Positions 9,412 to 19,040 of a stretch of DNA of 64,000 nt are shown here, piece after piece. The notes under the pieces are model-generated. The model was not told where the DNA came from and did not search any database. It saw nothing but the letters and a program-made list of their open reading frames with translations. Within the stretch, counting starts at the first letter, position 1, and each line of letters begins with the position of its first letter. The stretch is taken from assembly GCA_016719405.1 (NCBI GenBank), contig JADJZE010000022.1, forward strand, positions 145,132-209,131, in the 5' to 3' direction. A program made the position numbers and the translations under genes. Source of the stretch: Candidatus Aalborgicola lynettensis (GTDB taxonomy: Bacteria; Pseudomonadota; Gammaproteobacteria; Burkholderiales; Burkholderiaceae_C).

Positions 9412-9888
9412 TTACGCGATTGCGTCCAACACGCGTCCAATCACCTGGGAGGGGCTCTGGAATGCGCGTGATTGATAAGGCGTCGGGCTGGGAGGGGTAG
9501 TCTGCGAAGCAGCCATGGCCTTGCTGGTTCGCTCCAGCGCATCGGACTCGACGATATTTTTTTGCAGCGGCGAAAGACCCGACTCCAATATGGGTTTGGC
9601 AGCGTGGAAAACCTCTGCCAAAGCATTCGTGTAAGTGGGGTCTGCCTGCGTGTCCGGAATAGCTGACTTGCCGTTGTCTGACGCCGAAGCCAAGGCGGAG
9701 TCTTCGACTGTTTTTAACTGCCGTCGGCCCTGTTGAACCTCGTTTTCTTGCGCTTCGACCTGCCTGCGCAGGCTGCGCGCGCGGGACTCCGCTTGCTCCA
9801 CTTCGCGGCGTGCTGCGGCCATGCGGCTGCGCAGCAGATCCGCTTGCACAGAGGGCGTTGCACTGTTGGTGGCAGTGATGGCGGTCAT
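9412..9888 (-). CDS. Small coiled-coil protein of unknown function
   Basis: A 158-residue protein without signal peptide or membrane helix. Residues 17-62 are a charged heptad-like helix (RMAAARREVEQAESRARSLR onward) predicted to form a coiled coil. The rest is Ser/Pro/Ala rich. It ends in QVIGRVLDAIA, similar to the tail of its upstream neighbour (TTGRLLNVTA), 24 bases away on the same strand. No family was recognised. The two genes are probably co-transcribed. Confidence 0.6.
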   Translation of the reverse strand: MTAITATNSATPSVQADLLRSRMAAARREVEQAESRARSLRRQVEAQENEVQQGRRQLKTVEDSALASASDNGKSAIPDTQADPTYTNALAEVFHAAKPILESGLSPLQKNIVESDALERTSKAMAASQTTPPSPTPYQSRAFQSPSQVIGRVLDAIA

Positions 9889-9912
9889 GATGACCCCTGC
9901 GCGGTGTTGACT

Positions 9913-10116
9913 TCAGGCAGTTACATTGAGCAGGCGCCCAGTCGTCTGCCCCTGCGTGTTGACAACCGGTTTGGATTGCTCCGCCTGGGGCGGTTTGACC
10001 GGCTTGACATCCTCCTGCGCACGCCGGGTTTGCTCGCGCATCTGTTCCGTTTTCTGGAGTTGCGTTGGCTGCTGCGTCGATTGGAGCGACGATCTGTTGG
10101 CGCTTGAAACGTTCAT
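9913..10116 (-). CDS. Small Gln-rich protein of unknown function
   Basis: A 67-residue hydrophilic protein rich in Gln, Ser and Lys, likely disordered, preceded by a GGAG-like ribosome site. It ends GQTTGRLLNVTA, a tail shared in pattern with the next gene in the pair. No known domain was recognised. Its small size makes it uncertain, but the ribosome site, its own start and the paired tail favour a real gene. Confidence 0.5.
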   Translation of the reverse strand: MNVSSANRSSLQSTQQPTQLQKTEQMREQTRRAQEDVKPVKPPQAEQSKPVVNTQGQTTGRLLNVTA

Positions 10117-10261
10117 AAGAGGCTCCTAAAAGGGATATTTCGCACTTTACGCCACTTGACAGCGACACTCAAGCCCTTAAATCGCCGCACCACAACGTGG
10201 CCGGGCGCCGCCCTTGCAATCGCTCCACGGCCATCGTCTCGCAGGTGTGCGCCACTGCGCA

Positions 10262-10318
10262 TCAAAAATGCCATTTCCGCACGTCTGGCTTGCGCAAGCA
10301 GCTATCAATACAGTAGCA
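10262..10318 (-). repeat. Palindromic element, copy 2, directly after the gshB stop
   Basis: Read in the gshB direction, the copy starts right behind the stop codon, with TTGATAGCTGCTTGCGCAAG and a GTGCGGAAATGGC tail. The upstream arm of the first stem is altered (GCTACTG). The remaining bases of 10117-10261 show no gene. Confidence 0.85.
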
Positions 10319-11278
10319 CTACACAGGTGCTGCGCCCAGGGCTTGCTCCAGCGCATCCACAAACATGGCCGCCACGTCAAACCCGGTCTGGTCGGTAATT
10401 TCCTGAAAGCAGGTCGGGCTGGTGACGTTGATTTCGGTCAGGCGGTCACCAATCACATCCAGCCCCACCAGCAACAAGCCACGCTCCGCCAGCACCGGCC
10501 CCAGGGCCTGCGCAATGGCACGGTCGGCGTCGCTCAAGGGCTGGGCGACCCCCTTGCCACCGGCGGCCAGGTTGCCGCGCACTTCGTTGCCTTGCGGAAT
10601 GCGGGCCAGGCAGTAGGGAACCGGTTTGCCACCGATCACCAGCACACGTTTGTCGCCTGCGCTGATCTCGGGCAGAAAGCGCTGCACCATGAGCGACCGG
10701 GCGCCGCCCTGGTTGAGCGTTTCAATGATGCTACCCAGGTTCATGCCATCGTCGCGCACACGGAAGATGCCCATGCCGCCCATGCCGTCGAGCGGTTTGA
10801 GGATGATGTCGCGGTGCTCGGCATGAAAGCGCCGCACGGCGTCGGCATCGCGCGTGACCAGCGTGGGGCCAATGAACTGGGGGAACTCCAGAATGGCCAG
10901 CTTTTCCGGATGGTCGCGCAGCGCCCGGGGTTGATTGAACACGCGCGCACCCTCGCGCTCGGCCTGCTCCAGCAGGTGGGTGGCATAAAAGAATTCACTG
11001 TCGAACGGCGGGTCTTTGCGCATCACTACGGCGCCAAAATCGTGCAGTGGCCGTGGTGTGCAGGCGGTCTGGGCAAACCAGTGTTGCGCATCCCCAGTGA
11101 GGGTGATGGCGCGCACCACCGCCTGCACAACGCCACCGCGCTCCCACAACAAATCGGGTGTATCGCAGGCCCACACGCGCCAGCCGCGCCGCTGCGCCTC
11201 GCGCATCATGGCGAAGGTGCTGTCTTTGTGGATTTTGAACGACTCCAGCGGATCGGCAATAAACAGAATATCCATCAT
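10319..11278 (-). CDS. gshB: Glutathione synthetase
   Basis: A 319-residue ATP-grasp enzyme that joins gamma-glutamylcysteine and glycine in the cytoplasm. It has the family's typical start MDILFIADPLESFKIHKDS, the ATP-grasp loop LKPLDGMGGMGIF, the substrate segment VRGNLAAGGKG and the metal-binding end GLDVIGDRLTEINVTSPT. The length matches E. coli GshB. The preceding enzyme of the pathway (gshA) lies three genes upstream on the same strand, with kup and a BenE-type transporter between. Two adjacent ATGs are possible starts. Confidence 0.97.
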   Translation of the reverse strand: MMDILFIADPLESFKIHKDSTFAMMREAQRRGWRVWACDTPDLLWERGGVVQAVVRAITLTGDAQHWFAQTACTPRPLHDFGAVVMRKDPPFDSEFFYATHLLEQAEREGARVFNQPRALRDHPEKLAILEFPQFIGPTLVTRDADAVRRFHAEHRDIILKPLDGMGGMGIFRVRDDGMNLGSIIETLNQGGARSLMVQRFLPEISAGDKRVLVIGGKPVPYCLARIPQGNEVRGNLAAGGKGVAQPLSDADRAIAQALGPVLAERGLLLVGLDVIGDRLTEINVTSPTCFQEITDQTGFDVAAMFVDALEQALGAAPV

Positions 11279-11303
11279 GCTCCAGCTTTAAAAGAAACCG
11301 CCA

Positions 11304-12536
11304 TCAGGTCGGTGGTGGCACGGTTTTGGGCTGTGCCACACGCTGCACCAGCAGCGCCAGCGCACCGGCAACCACACCCCAGAAGGCAGAGCCTACACCG
11401 GCCAGCACCACGCCGCTCAGGGTCACCAGAAAGGTCATCAGGGCCGCCTCGCGGTGGCCCTCGTCGTGCAGTGCCCGGGTAAGCGCCGAACCAATGGTGC
11501 CCAACAGGGCCAGCCCGGCAATCGCGGCCACCAGTTCTTTGGGGAATGCCGTCAGCACCCCGGTAATGGCCGCGCCCAACAGGCCAATCACCACGTAAAA
11601 AGCACCACACACCACGGCGGCGGTGTAGCGCCGCGCCGGGTCCGCGTGGGCCTGGTGCCCCATGCAGATGGCGGCGGTAATGGCGCTCAGGTTCAAGGCG
11701 AAGGCGCCAAACGGCGCCAGCACCAGCGTGGCCAGCCCGGTCAGGGTGATGACGCCCGACACCGGTATGCCGGCATCGCCCCCCTGGTTGCGCCGGTCGC
11801 CGTAGCCGGTGGCCACAATCACCGCCACGCCCGGCAGGTTTTGCGACGCCATGGTCACAATAAACAGCGGCAGCGCCAGGCTGACCACCGCCGCAAGCGT
11901 AAATTGGGGGCGGACCCACACCGGCATTGCAAGGCCCCATGTGATGTTTGCGCCCGTAAATCCAGCGTTGGCAGCTACAAACAAAATAGCAACCAGCAAA
12001 GTAAGCGGTACCGCGTACCGGGGCCACAGGCGATGCGCCAGCAGGTAGCTGGCCAACATGGTCAGCACCAGCGGTGTGGCGGTTTGTGCGGCACTAAAGC
12101 CCTGCAGTGCAAACCGTGCCAGCACACCGGCCAGCAAGGCGGAAGCCAGCGCCAGCGGGATGCGGTTCATGACTCGCTCAAACCAGCCACTCCAACCGGC
12201 CAGCGTAATCAGCGCTGCGCACACCATAAAAGCGCCCACGGCCTCGTGCATGGAAAAACTGCCCGCAGCCCCGGCGCTGGCCAGCACTGCCGCGCCGGGC
12301 GTGCTCCACGCGACCATGACCGGTTTTTTGAGCCACAGCGAGGGCACCAGGGTGCACAGCCCCATACCCAGGCCCAGGGCCCACATCCAGGACGCGACCA
12401 TGGCCGGTGTGGCGCCAAACGCCAGTGCCGCCTGGAACACGATAGCGACCGAGCTGGTAAACCCGACCAGCACCGCCACAAAACCCGCGCTCAGGGCGGA
12501 GGGACTCAGGTCTTTGAGGAAGTTCATCGGGTCCAT
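11304..12536 (-). CDS. BenE-type benzoate/H+ symporter family transporter
   Basis: A 410-residue inner-membrane protein with about 12 helices and the BenE family pattern (FVAVLVGFTSSVAIVFQAA near the start, VSLALPLFIVTMASQNLPG mid-protein). The best-studied family member imports benzoate with protons, but no benzoate catabolic genes are in the window, so the substrate is open. It is on the same strand as gshB, 25 bases upstream of it. Confidence 0.85.
   Translation of the reverse strand: MDPMNFLKDLSPSALSAGFVAVLVGFTSSVAIVFQAALAFGATPAMVASWMWALGLGMGLCTLVPSLWLKKPVMVAWSTPGAAVLASAGAAGSFSMHEAVGAFMVCAALITLAGWSGWFERVMNRIPLALASALLAGVLARFALQGFSAAQTATPLVLTMLASYLLAHRLWPRYAVPLTLLVAILFVAANAGFTGANITWGLAMPVWVRPQFTLAAVVSLALPLFIVTMASQNLPGVAVIVATGYGDRRNQGGDAGIPVSGVITLTGLATLVLAPFGAFALNLSAITAAICMGHQAHADPARRYTAAVVCGAFYVVIGLLGAAITGVLTAFPKELVAAIAGLALLGTIGSALTRALHDEGHREAALMTFLVTLSGVVLAGVGSAFWGVVAGALALLVQRVAQPKTVPPPT
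11945..11992 (-). repeat. Possible degenerate palindromic element inside the BenE-type gene
   Basis: Read in the gene direction, TTGCTATTTTGTTTGTAGCT recalls the GCTAT/ATAGCTGC core, and a GGGCGCAAAC tail follows 15 bases later. It encodes VAILFVAANAG inside a membrane helix. The likeness is weaker than in other copies and could be chance. Confidence 0.35.
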
Positions 12537-12613
12537 TGTGACAGCCGCTCCCGCACCGTTTCACCCCGCGTGGTGCGCAGTGGTGCGCGGTGGAGAAGGC
12601 CCGCCCACCGCGT

Positions 12614-14482
12614 TCAGATTTCGATTTTGCTACCCAGCTCCACCACCGAGTTGTTGGGCAGATTCAGGAAGTCGGCCGCACCACTGGCGTTGTGGTGCAT
12701 TTGTGCAAACAGTTTTTCACGCCAGAACGCCATGCCCGCACCAATGCTGGGCACCACCGTGTCACGCGAGAGAAAGTAACTGGTGGTCATGGGGTTGATT
12801 TCGCATCCGTGCTGCTTGATTTGCTGCAGGGCCCTGGGCACATCGGGGTCGTTTTTGAAACCGTAGTTCAAAATCACCTGCCAGCAGTCGTGGCCCAGGG
12901 ATTCGATCTCCAGCCGTTTGGTCAGGCCAATCCACGGCACCTCGTGGTTGCGCACGGTCACAAACAGGTTGTTGGCGTGCAGCACCTTGTTGTGTTTGAG
13001 GTTGTGCAGCAGGGCGTTGGGCACGGTGCCTGCTTCCGCCGTCAAAAACACGGCTGTGCCTTCCACGCGGGCGGGCGGGCTGACAAAAACAGCTTCCAGA
13101 AAACTGCCCAGGTCAATGGCGTCCGAGCGCAGCTTTTCATTGAGCAGGCGGCGGCCCTCTTTCCAGGTCAGCATCAGGGTGAAAATGGCGCCCCCAATGG
13201 CCAGCGGGAACCAGCCCCCCTCAAACAGTTTGAGCAAGTTGGAGGCCCAAAAGGCAAAATCGACCACAAAAAAGAACCCGGTGGCGCCAATACACAGGGC
13301 CAGCGGGTAGTTCCAGCTGTAGCGCAGCACGTAAAAAGTCAGCACGGTGGTAATCAGCATGTCGGTGCACACGGCAATGCCGTAAGCGGCCGCCAGGTTG
13401 CTCGACGACTTGAACATCACCACCGCCAGCACGATGGCCACAAACAGGCCCCAGTTCACAAACGGCAGGTAGATTTGTCCGGTATCTTTCACGCTGGTGT
13501 GCAGGATTTGCAGGCGCGGCAAATACCCCAGCTGGATGACCTGTTTGGTGACCGAAAACGCGCCCGAAATCAGCGCCTGCGAGGCAATCACCGTGGCCAT
13601 GGTGGCCAACACGACCAGCGGAATCAGCATCCAGTCCGGGGCCATGTTGAAAAACGGGTTTTTCACTGCCGTGGGGTCCGCCAACAGCAAGGCACCCTGG
13701 CCAAAATAGTTGAGGGTGAGCGCGGGCATCACAATGAAGAACCATGCGACCCGGATGGGTTTCTTGCCAAAGTGACCCATGTCGGCATACAGCGCCTCGC
13801 CACCCGTCACACACAGCACCACGGCGCCCAAAATGATGAAGGTGGTGCCGGGCTGGTTCCACATAAAGCCCACCGCGTAGTGCGGGCTGATGGCCCACAT
13901 GATTTCCGGGTGCGACGCGATGTGCATCACCCCCAGGCCGGCAATCACGGCAAACCAGACCAGGGTGATGGGGCCAAAAAACCGGCCAATGCCCGCCGTG
14001 CCGCGCTTTTGCACCATGAACAGGCAAAACAAAATCACCAGCGTGAGCGGAATCACGTACTTCTTGAAGTTCGGGGAAATGACCTCCAGGCCCTCCACCG
14101 CCGACAGCACCGAAATGGCCGGTGTGATGACGCCATCGCCATAAAACAGGCAGGTGCCAAAGATGCCCACAATCAACAGCACCCGGCGCAACACGGGCCG
14201 GTGCTTGACCGACTGCGACGCCAGCGCCAGCATAGCCACCAGCCCGCCTTCGCCGTGGTTGTCGGCGCGCAGCACCAGGGTTACGTATTTAAGGGAGACA
14301 ATGACCGTCAGGGTCCAGAAGAAGATGGACAACACGCCATACACGTTGTCGTGCGTGAACGGCACATGGCCGGAGCCAAACACTTCTTTGACCGCATACA
14401 GCACACTGGTGCCGATGTCGCCGTACACAACACCGATGGCGCCCAGCGTGAGCGCGGAGAGGGACGATTTGGAAACTGACAC
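12614..14482 (-). CDS. kup: KUP-family potassium transporter
   Basis: A 622-residue potassium/proton symporter of the inner membrane. It has the N-terminal family signature ALTLGAIGVVYGDIGTSVLY, about 12 helices to residue 430, and a cytoplasmic C-terminal domain ending VELGSKIEI. The length matches E. coli Kup (622). It takes up K+ at low pH in the known members. It sits between gshA and the BenE-type gene on the same strand; whether it shares a promoter with them cannot be told. Confidence 0.96.
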   Translation of the reverse strand: MSVSKSSLSALTLGAIGVVYGDIGTSVLYAVKEVFGSGHVPFTHDNVYGVLSIFFWTLTVIVSLKYVTLVLRADNHGEGGLVAMLALASQSVKHRPVLRRVLLIVGIFGTCLFYGDGVITPAISVLSAVEGLEVISPNFKKYVIPLTLVILFCLFMVQKRGTAGIGRFFGPITLVWFAVIAGLGVMHIASHPEIMWAISPHYAVGFMWNQPGTTFIILGAVVLCVTGGEALYADMGHFGKKPIRVAWFFIVMPALTLNYFGQGALLLADPTAVKNPFFNMAPDWMLIPLVVLATMATVIASQALISGAFSVTKQVIQLGYLPRLQILHTSVKDTGQIYLPFVNWGLFVAIVLAVVMFKSSSNLAAAYGIAVCTDMLITTVLTFYVLRYSWNYPLALCIGATGFFFVVDFAFWASNLLKLFEGGWFPLAIGGAIFTLMLTWKEGRRLLNEKLRSDAIDLGSFLEAVFVSPPARVEGTAVFLTAEAGTVPNALLHNLKHNKVLHANNLFVTVRNHEVPWIGLTKRLEIESLGHDCWQVILNYGFKNDPDVPRALQQIKQHGCEINPMTTSYFLSRDTVVPSIGAGMAFWREKLFAQMHHNASGAADFLNLPNNSVVELGSKIEI

Positions 14483-14645
14483 ACATTGCCCCGCCCGGGT
14501 TCAGGGCAGGTTCCATGACATGGGGGAGCGCCATTTTGCGCCTACCGCCGCACCGTGCTGAGAGGCGCGCCCCCCAATACGACAAAAACTGTGGGATATT
14601 GCGCCGCAGCAACGGCGTGTCAGCGGCATGTCAGGCGCACCGTCC

Positions 14646-15911
14646 TCAGGCGTATTGCTCGCCATGCGGGTCGGTGGCTTCAAGTTCATAACTGGCCGCC
14701 AGCATGGCCAGGCGGGCCACCACACCATACATGTAAAAGCGGTTGGGTGCGCTGGCGCCAGGCCGCATGCCGGGCTGGGGTAAGTGCGTACTCTCGGCAA
14801 ACGCCAAGGGCACGTAGTGTGCGCCGGGGGCATTCAGGTTTTCATCGACGCTGCGCTCGGCGTGCACGCGGTAAAAACCGCCCACCACATACCGGTCGAG
14901 CATGTACACCACCGGCTCGGCCACGGCATCGTTCACGCGTTCGTTGGTCAGCACCCCTTCTTGCAAAACCATGTCAACGGCCGCCGTGGCCCCCTGGCGC
15001 AATACCGCCAGTTGCGCCACGTCGCGCACCGTCAGCAGGCCCATGCCGTTGCTGCGGTTATCGGCCTTGACCACCACAAACGGCTTTTCCTTGATGCCGT
15101 ATTCCTTGTATTTTTTCCGGATTTTGGCCAGCAAGGTCTCGACGCCGTGTGTGAGTTGCTGCAGGCCATCGTCTGTGGACAGGTCGATGCGGCCGCACTT
15201 CTCGAACAAGGGATGGATCAACCAATGGTCCACACCAATGAGCTTGCCAAAGCGTTTGGCCACTTCGTCGTAACACTTGAAATGGGTGCTGTTGCGCCGC
15301 GATGCCCAGCCCGCCTGCAGGGGTGGCAACAGGTACTGCTCGTGCAGGTCTTCCAGAATGCCGGGCGCCCCTGCACTCAGGTCGTTGTTGAGCAAAATGG
15401 TGCAGGGGTCGAAGTCTTTCAAGCCAATGCGCCCACGGGTGCGCACCACCGGCTCCAGGGTGATGCTTTCGCCCTGCGGCAGGGCAATGGTGGTGCTTTT
15501 CTTGAGGACCGGGTCAATGGAGCCGATGCGCACATGCAAACCGGCCATGTGGAAGACGCTGCGCAGTTGCGCCAGGTTGCTCAGGTAAAAGGTGTTGTGC
15601 GCCTGGTTCTGCGGCACGATGAGCAGGTTGCGCGCCTCGGGGCAGATTTTTTCAATCGCCGCCATGGCGGCCTGCACGGCCAGGGGCAACATGGCCGGGC
15701 TCAGGTTGTGCCAGGCCGCCGGAAACAGGTTGGTGTCAACCGGGGCAAGTTTGAAGCCGGCGTTGCGCACATCCACCGAGCTGTAGAGCAAGGGGGTGTG
15801 CTCCATCCACTCCAGCCGGAACCAGCGCTCAATGGCAGGCATGGAGTCGAGGATGCGCTGCTCCAGCTCGTTGATGGGGCCGCTCAGGGCGGTGACCAAA
15901 TGGGGAACCAT
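14646..15911 (-). CDS. gshA: Glutamate-cysteine ligase (beta/gammaproteobacterial non-E. coli type)
   Basis: A 421-residue enzyme for the first step of glutathione synthesis, ATP-dependent coupling of glutamate and cysteine. It belongs to the distinct ligase class common in Betaproteobacteria, recognised by NLLIVPQNQAHNTFYL, LLNNDLSAGAPGIL, FVVVKADNRSNGMG and VVGGFYRVHAERSVDENLN. The start MVPHLVTALSGPI fits the family. It lies between proA and kup on the same strand. Confidence 0.93.
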   Translation of the reverse strand: MVPHLVTALSGPINELEQRILDSMPAIERWFRLEWMEHTPLLYSSVDVRNAGFKLAPVDTNLFPAAWHNLSPAMLPLAVQAAMAAIEKICPEARNLLIVPQNQAHNTFYLSNLAQLRSVFHMAGLHVRIGSIDPVLKKSTTIALPQGESITLEPVVRTRGRIGLKDFDPCTILLNNDLSAGAPGILEDLHEQYLLPPLQAGWASRRNSTHFKCYDEVAKRFGKLIGVDHWLIHPLFEKCGRIDLSTDDGLQQLTHGVETLLAKIRKKYKEYGIKEKPFVVVKADNRSNGMGLLTVRDVAQLAVLRQGATAAVDMVLQEGVLTNERVNDAVAEPVVYMLDRYVVGGFYRVHAERSVDENLNAPGAHYVPLAFAESTHLPQPGMRPGASAPNRFYMYGVVARLAMLAASYELEATDPHGEQYA

Positions 15912-16375
15912 AAATACACCCTTAATCCGTTGGTGACATAGCTGCGTTGGTGCTTCGGTCTGTCAGCTTCGCACTTCGCCGTTGCCCAGCACGACGTATT
16001 TAAGCGAAGTCAGCCCTTCGATGCCGACGGGGCCACGGGCGTGGAACTTGTCGGTGCTGATGCCGATTTCGGCCCCCAGCCCGTACTCAAAACCATCGGC
16101 AAAACGGGTGCTGGTGTTGACCATCACGCTACTGGAATCCACCTCACGCAGAAAACGCTGGGCATGCATATGGTCGCGGGTCAGGATGGCGTCGGTATGG
16201 TGGCTGGAATACCGGTTGATGTGGTCAATGGCCTCGTCCACCCCGGCCACCACCTTGATGCTGATGACCGGCGCCAGGTATTCCGCGTACCAGTCGGACT
16301 CCTGGGCCGGCACCACATTGGGCACCGCTGGGGCGGCGGCATCCACGTTATCCCATAGCCTCTTTCGGCATACCG

Positions 16376-16436
16376 CTTGCTACTGAATTAATAGCTGCTT
16401 GCGCACGTCCGGCGTGCGGAAATGGCATATTTGCCT
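16376..16436 (+). repeat. Palindromic element, copy 3, inside proA next to its frameshift
   Basis: The copy shows both hairpins clearly: a first stem around GCTACTGAATTAATAGC and a second, CGCACG-TCCGG-CGTGCG, followed by GAAATGGC. ProA reads its complement in frame as MPFPHAGRAQAAINSVAS, a stretch absent from usual ProA. Confidence 0.9.
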
Positions 16437-17237
16437 TCAAAATTTGCAAGGCTTCCGGGCAACAGCGCATCTCCACCCCCTTGGCGGCGTAGACGGTGCC
16501 AATGCGCGGCAAAAATTCTGCCGCCACCCCGCGTGCCACCAGCAGGCTCTCGGTGGCATTGCAGGGGCTGTACTTATTGGTTTTGGCGTTGTCGGCCACG
16601 GTCACGGCCATGTCCAGGTCGCAGGGGTCGTCCACGTACACATGGCAGTTGCCGTCCAGGTGTTTGATGACGGGCACCTTGGCACCGGCGCTGATGCGCT
16701 CAATCAGGCTTTTCCCCCCGCGCGGGATGATGACATCCACAAACTGCGGCATGGCAATAAGGTGGCCCACCACTTCCCGGTCGGTGGTTTGCACCAGTTG
16801 CACGGCGTTTTCGGGCAGGCCGGATTCCCGCAGGGCTTGTTGCACCAGTTTGGCCAGCGCCTTATTGGAGTCAATGGCCTCGGAGCCCCCGCGCAAAATG
16901 CAGGCATTGCCGCTTTTGATGGACAGGCTGGCGGCCTCAATGGTGACGTTGGGGCGGCTCTCGAAAATCATGCCAAACACGCCAATCGGCACCCGCATCT
17001 GCCCCACGCGAATGCCGCTGGGTTGCTGCTTCATGCCCACAATTTCGCCAATGATGTCGGGCATGGCGGCCAGTTGCTCGCAGCCCTGGGCGCAGGTTTC
17101 CAGCACTTTGGGTGTGAGTTTGAGCCGGTCAACCAGGGGCGCGGCAAGGCCAGCGGCTTCTGCGCGGGTTATGTCTTTGGCGTTATCACTTTGCAAAGCC
17201 TGCGTGTTCTCCCGCAGCAGGGCGGCCAGGCGCCTGA

Positions 17238-17296
17238 GTGCTATGTTTTTGATAGCTGCTTGCGCACGCGCCATAAGCGCAGATGCCACTTTTGCC
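17238..17296 (+). repeat. Palindromic element, copy 4, inside the proA N-terminal region
   Basis: GTGCTATGTTTTTGATAGCT carries the first stem and GCTTGCGCACGCGCC follows. ProA reads the complement as MARAQAAIKNIALRRL, where family members have a conserved Ala-rich helix, so the copy appears to replace rather than lengthen that segment. Confidence 0.75.
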
Positions 17297-17411
17297 TGGG
17301 AACCCAGGGCAAGGGAATAGTCGGTGATGTTGATCGCGTTCATGGGTGACATTTTGGCATGAGCCAATGACACCCCCGCTGCCACGGCGCACAACAACGG
17401 ATCACGTCACC

Positions 17412-19001
17412 TCAATGCCCCTGGCCGATCAGCCAGTCCGGCTTTTCCTTGTCCAGAAAGGCTTGCATGGCGTCGAGCACATCCGGGTCGAACTGGGTGC
17501 CCCGGCGTTCGTGCAGGTAGGCCAGCACCTTATCCAACGGCCAGGCCTCCTTGTAGGGGCGGCTGTGCAACAGGGCGTCGAACACGTCCACCACGGCCAC
17601 GATACGCGCCGCCAGCGGAATGGCATGCCCCTTCAGTCCGCGTGGATAGCCGTTCCCGTCAAAGTGTTCATGGTGCCCGCCAGAAATTTGCGCGCCCAAA
17701 CTCAAGGTGCTTTCGCCCTCTACCAGATGGGACGCACGGCGCAGCACGGTTTCGCCAATGGTGGCGTGTTCTTCCATGATTTTGCGTTCCTCGGGCGTGT
17801 GGCGCCCGGGCTTGAGCAGCACCGCGTCGGGGGTGGCGACCTTGCCCACGTCGTGCAGGATGCTGGCAATACCCACAAACGACATGAAGGTGGATGTAGT
17901 TTCGTCCGCAAACTTGTTGGCTGCCTTGAGTTCACGCGCAATGGCGTCGGTCAGGCGACTCACACGGCGCACGTGGCCACCGGTGGTGGCATCGCGCGAT
18001 TCGGCCAGGTCGGCCAGCGCCACCACCGTGGCCTCCTGCGTAGTCCTGAGTTGCCCGAACATGTGCAGGTTGTCAAAAGCGGCCGCAATGCGGTCACAAA
18101 ACACCGTTAGCAGGCTGCGTTCCACATCACCCAACGGCCAGGGCGGCGAAAACGCGACGGCGAACTGGTGCCCGTGCGCGGCTTCGATAAACAACACGTC
18201 CGCCTCGTCGGTAAAGTGGTTTTTCCGCTCCCGAAAGGTCTGCCCGATGATGCCGGCCCAGGGGTGGTCCGCCGGCAACACGGCGTGCTCTTCCAGATGG
18301 GTGGAGGCCCCGGTCGCCGCCATCACCATGGGCACATGCTGGGCGCCTGCGGTGTCGTTGCGCATGACACACAGCACCCCTTCGGCGCCAAAACTCAGGA
18401 TGGCTCCCACCTGGGTCAACACCCCGGAGGCCAGTTCCTGCAGGGAACTGATTTGATAGAGGTTGCTGGACGCCTCCAGAATACGGTGCAGGCCGCGGCG
18501 GTTGGCGTCGATGGTGACCAGCCCTTCATAGGCCCGCAGCGAGGTGATAACCGTGGTGAACAGCTTTTGTGTGGTCAGCTCGGTTTTGGCCTTGTAGTCG
18601 TTGATGTCGAAGTCCACAATGACCTGCTGCTCCGGCGCCTGCCCCGGCTGGCCGGTGCGCAGCACCACGCGCACCAGGTTGTTGTGCAGTTCTTCGCGGA
18701 TGCGCCGGGCCAGGCGCAGACCGGCGTCTTCGGTTTCCATCACCACATCGAGCAGCACCAGGGCAATGTCGGGTTCGGTGGACAGCATGGCGTACCCCTC
18801 GGCCCCGGTGTAGGCTGACAGCATCTCGATGCCACGCCCCTTGAACGTGACCCGGCTCAAAGCCAGCCGGGTCACGGCGTGGATGTCGGGCTCGTCGTCC
18901 ACCACCAGCAGGCGCCAGGGCCGCTGGGCCTGGGGCACCGCGGCACTGGGCTGGTCTTCATTGAGCCATTCGTCGTCGTTGTCGATTGCGGTAGAGGTCA
19001 T
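17412..19001 (-). CDS. Response regulator with REC, DUF3369 and HD-GYP domains
   Basis: A 529-residue cytoplasmic protein. The receiver domain (about 28-160) has the acidic pocket LLVVDDEPD and phospho-acceptor Asp85 in LVLLDVVMET. A DUF3369 domain of GAF-like size follows (about 160-330). The output domain has the cyclic-di-GMP phosphodiesterase motifs HDVGK (about 382) and HHEHFDGNGYPRGLKG (about 440), which hold the metal and substrate residues. It should lower cyclic-di-GMP when phosphorylated. It is the third gene of an apparent MCP-kinase-regulator run on the minus strand; the kinase 39 bases upstream is its likely partner. Confidence 0.92.
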   Translation of the reverse strand: MTSTAIDNDDEWLNEDQPSAAVPQAQRPWRLLVVDDEPDIHAVTRLALSRVTFKGRGIEMLSAYTGAEGYAMLSTEPDIALVLLDVVMETEDAGLRLARRIREELHNNLVRVVLRTGQPGQAPEQQVIVDFDINDYKAKTELTTQKLFTTVITSLRAYEGLVTIDANRRGLHRILEASSNLYQISSLQELASGVLTQVGAILSFGAEGVLCVMRNDTAGAQHVPMVMAATGASTHLEEHAVLPADHPWAGIIGQTFRERKNHFTDEADVLFIEAAHGHQFAVAFSPPWPLGDVERSLLTVFCDRIAAAFDNLHMFGQLRTTQEATVVALADLAESRDATTGGHVRRVSRLTDAIARELKAANKFADETTSTFMSFVGIASILHDVGKVATPDAVLLKPGRHTPEERKIMEEHATIGETVLRRASHLVEGESTLSLGAQISGGHHEHFDGNGYPRGLKGHAIPLAARIVAVVDVFDALLHSRPYKEAWPLDKVLAYLHERRGTQFDPDVLDAMQAFLDKEKPDWLIGQGH

Positions 19002-19040
19002 GGGATGCTCACTGTCAAAATATGCGTATCCAACACGGTT

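Larger units (their letters stand above)
15963..17343 (-). pseudogene. proA: Gamma-glutamyl phosphate reductase, interrupted by a frameshift
   Basis: ProA reduces gamma-glutamyl phosphate to the semialdehyde in proline synthesis. Residues to about 330 are intact, with the glycine loop IFESRPNVTIEAAS and the catalytic cysteine in KYSPCNATESLLV. The frame then ends in KEAMG-stop at about 16348, and the last 127 residues (DWYAEYLAPVISIKVV to the LGAEIGISTDKFHARGPVG end) lie in another frame. Removing one G from the GGG before ATAACG joins them. The break sits beside a palindromic repeat (16376-16436) read in frame; a second copy (17238-17296) lies in the N-terminal helix. ATG 17343 gives MNAINITDYS; an in-frame ATG 9 bases upstream is an alternative. 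As proline synthesis is normally needed, a sequencing error is possible. Confidence 0.8.
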
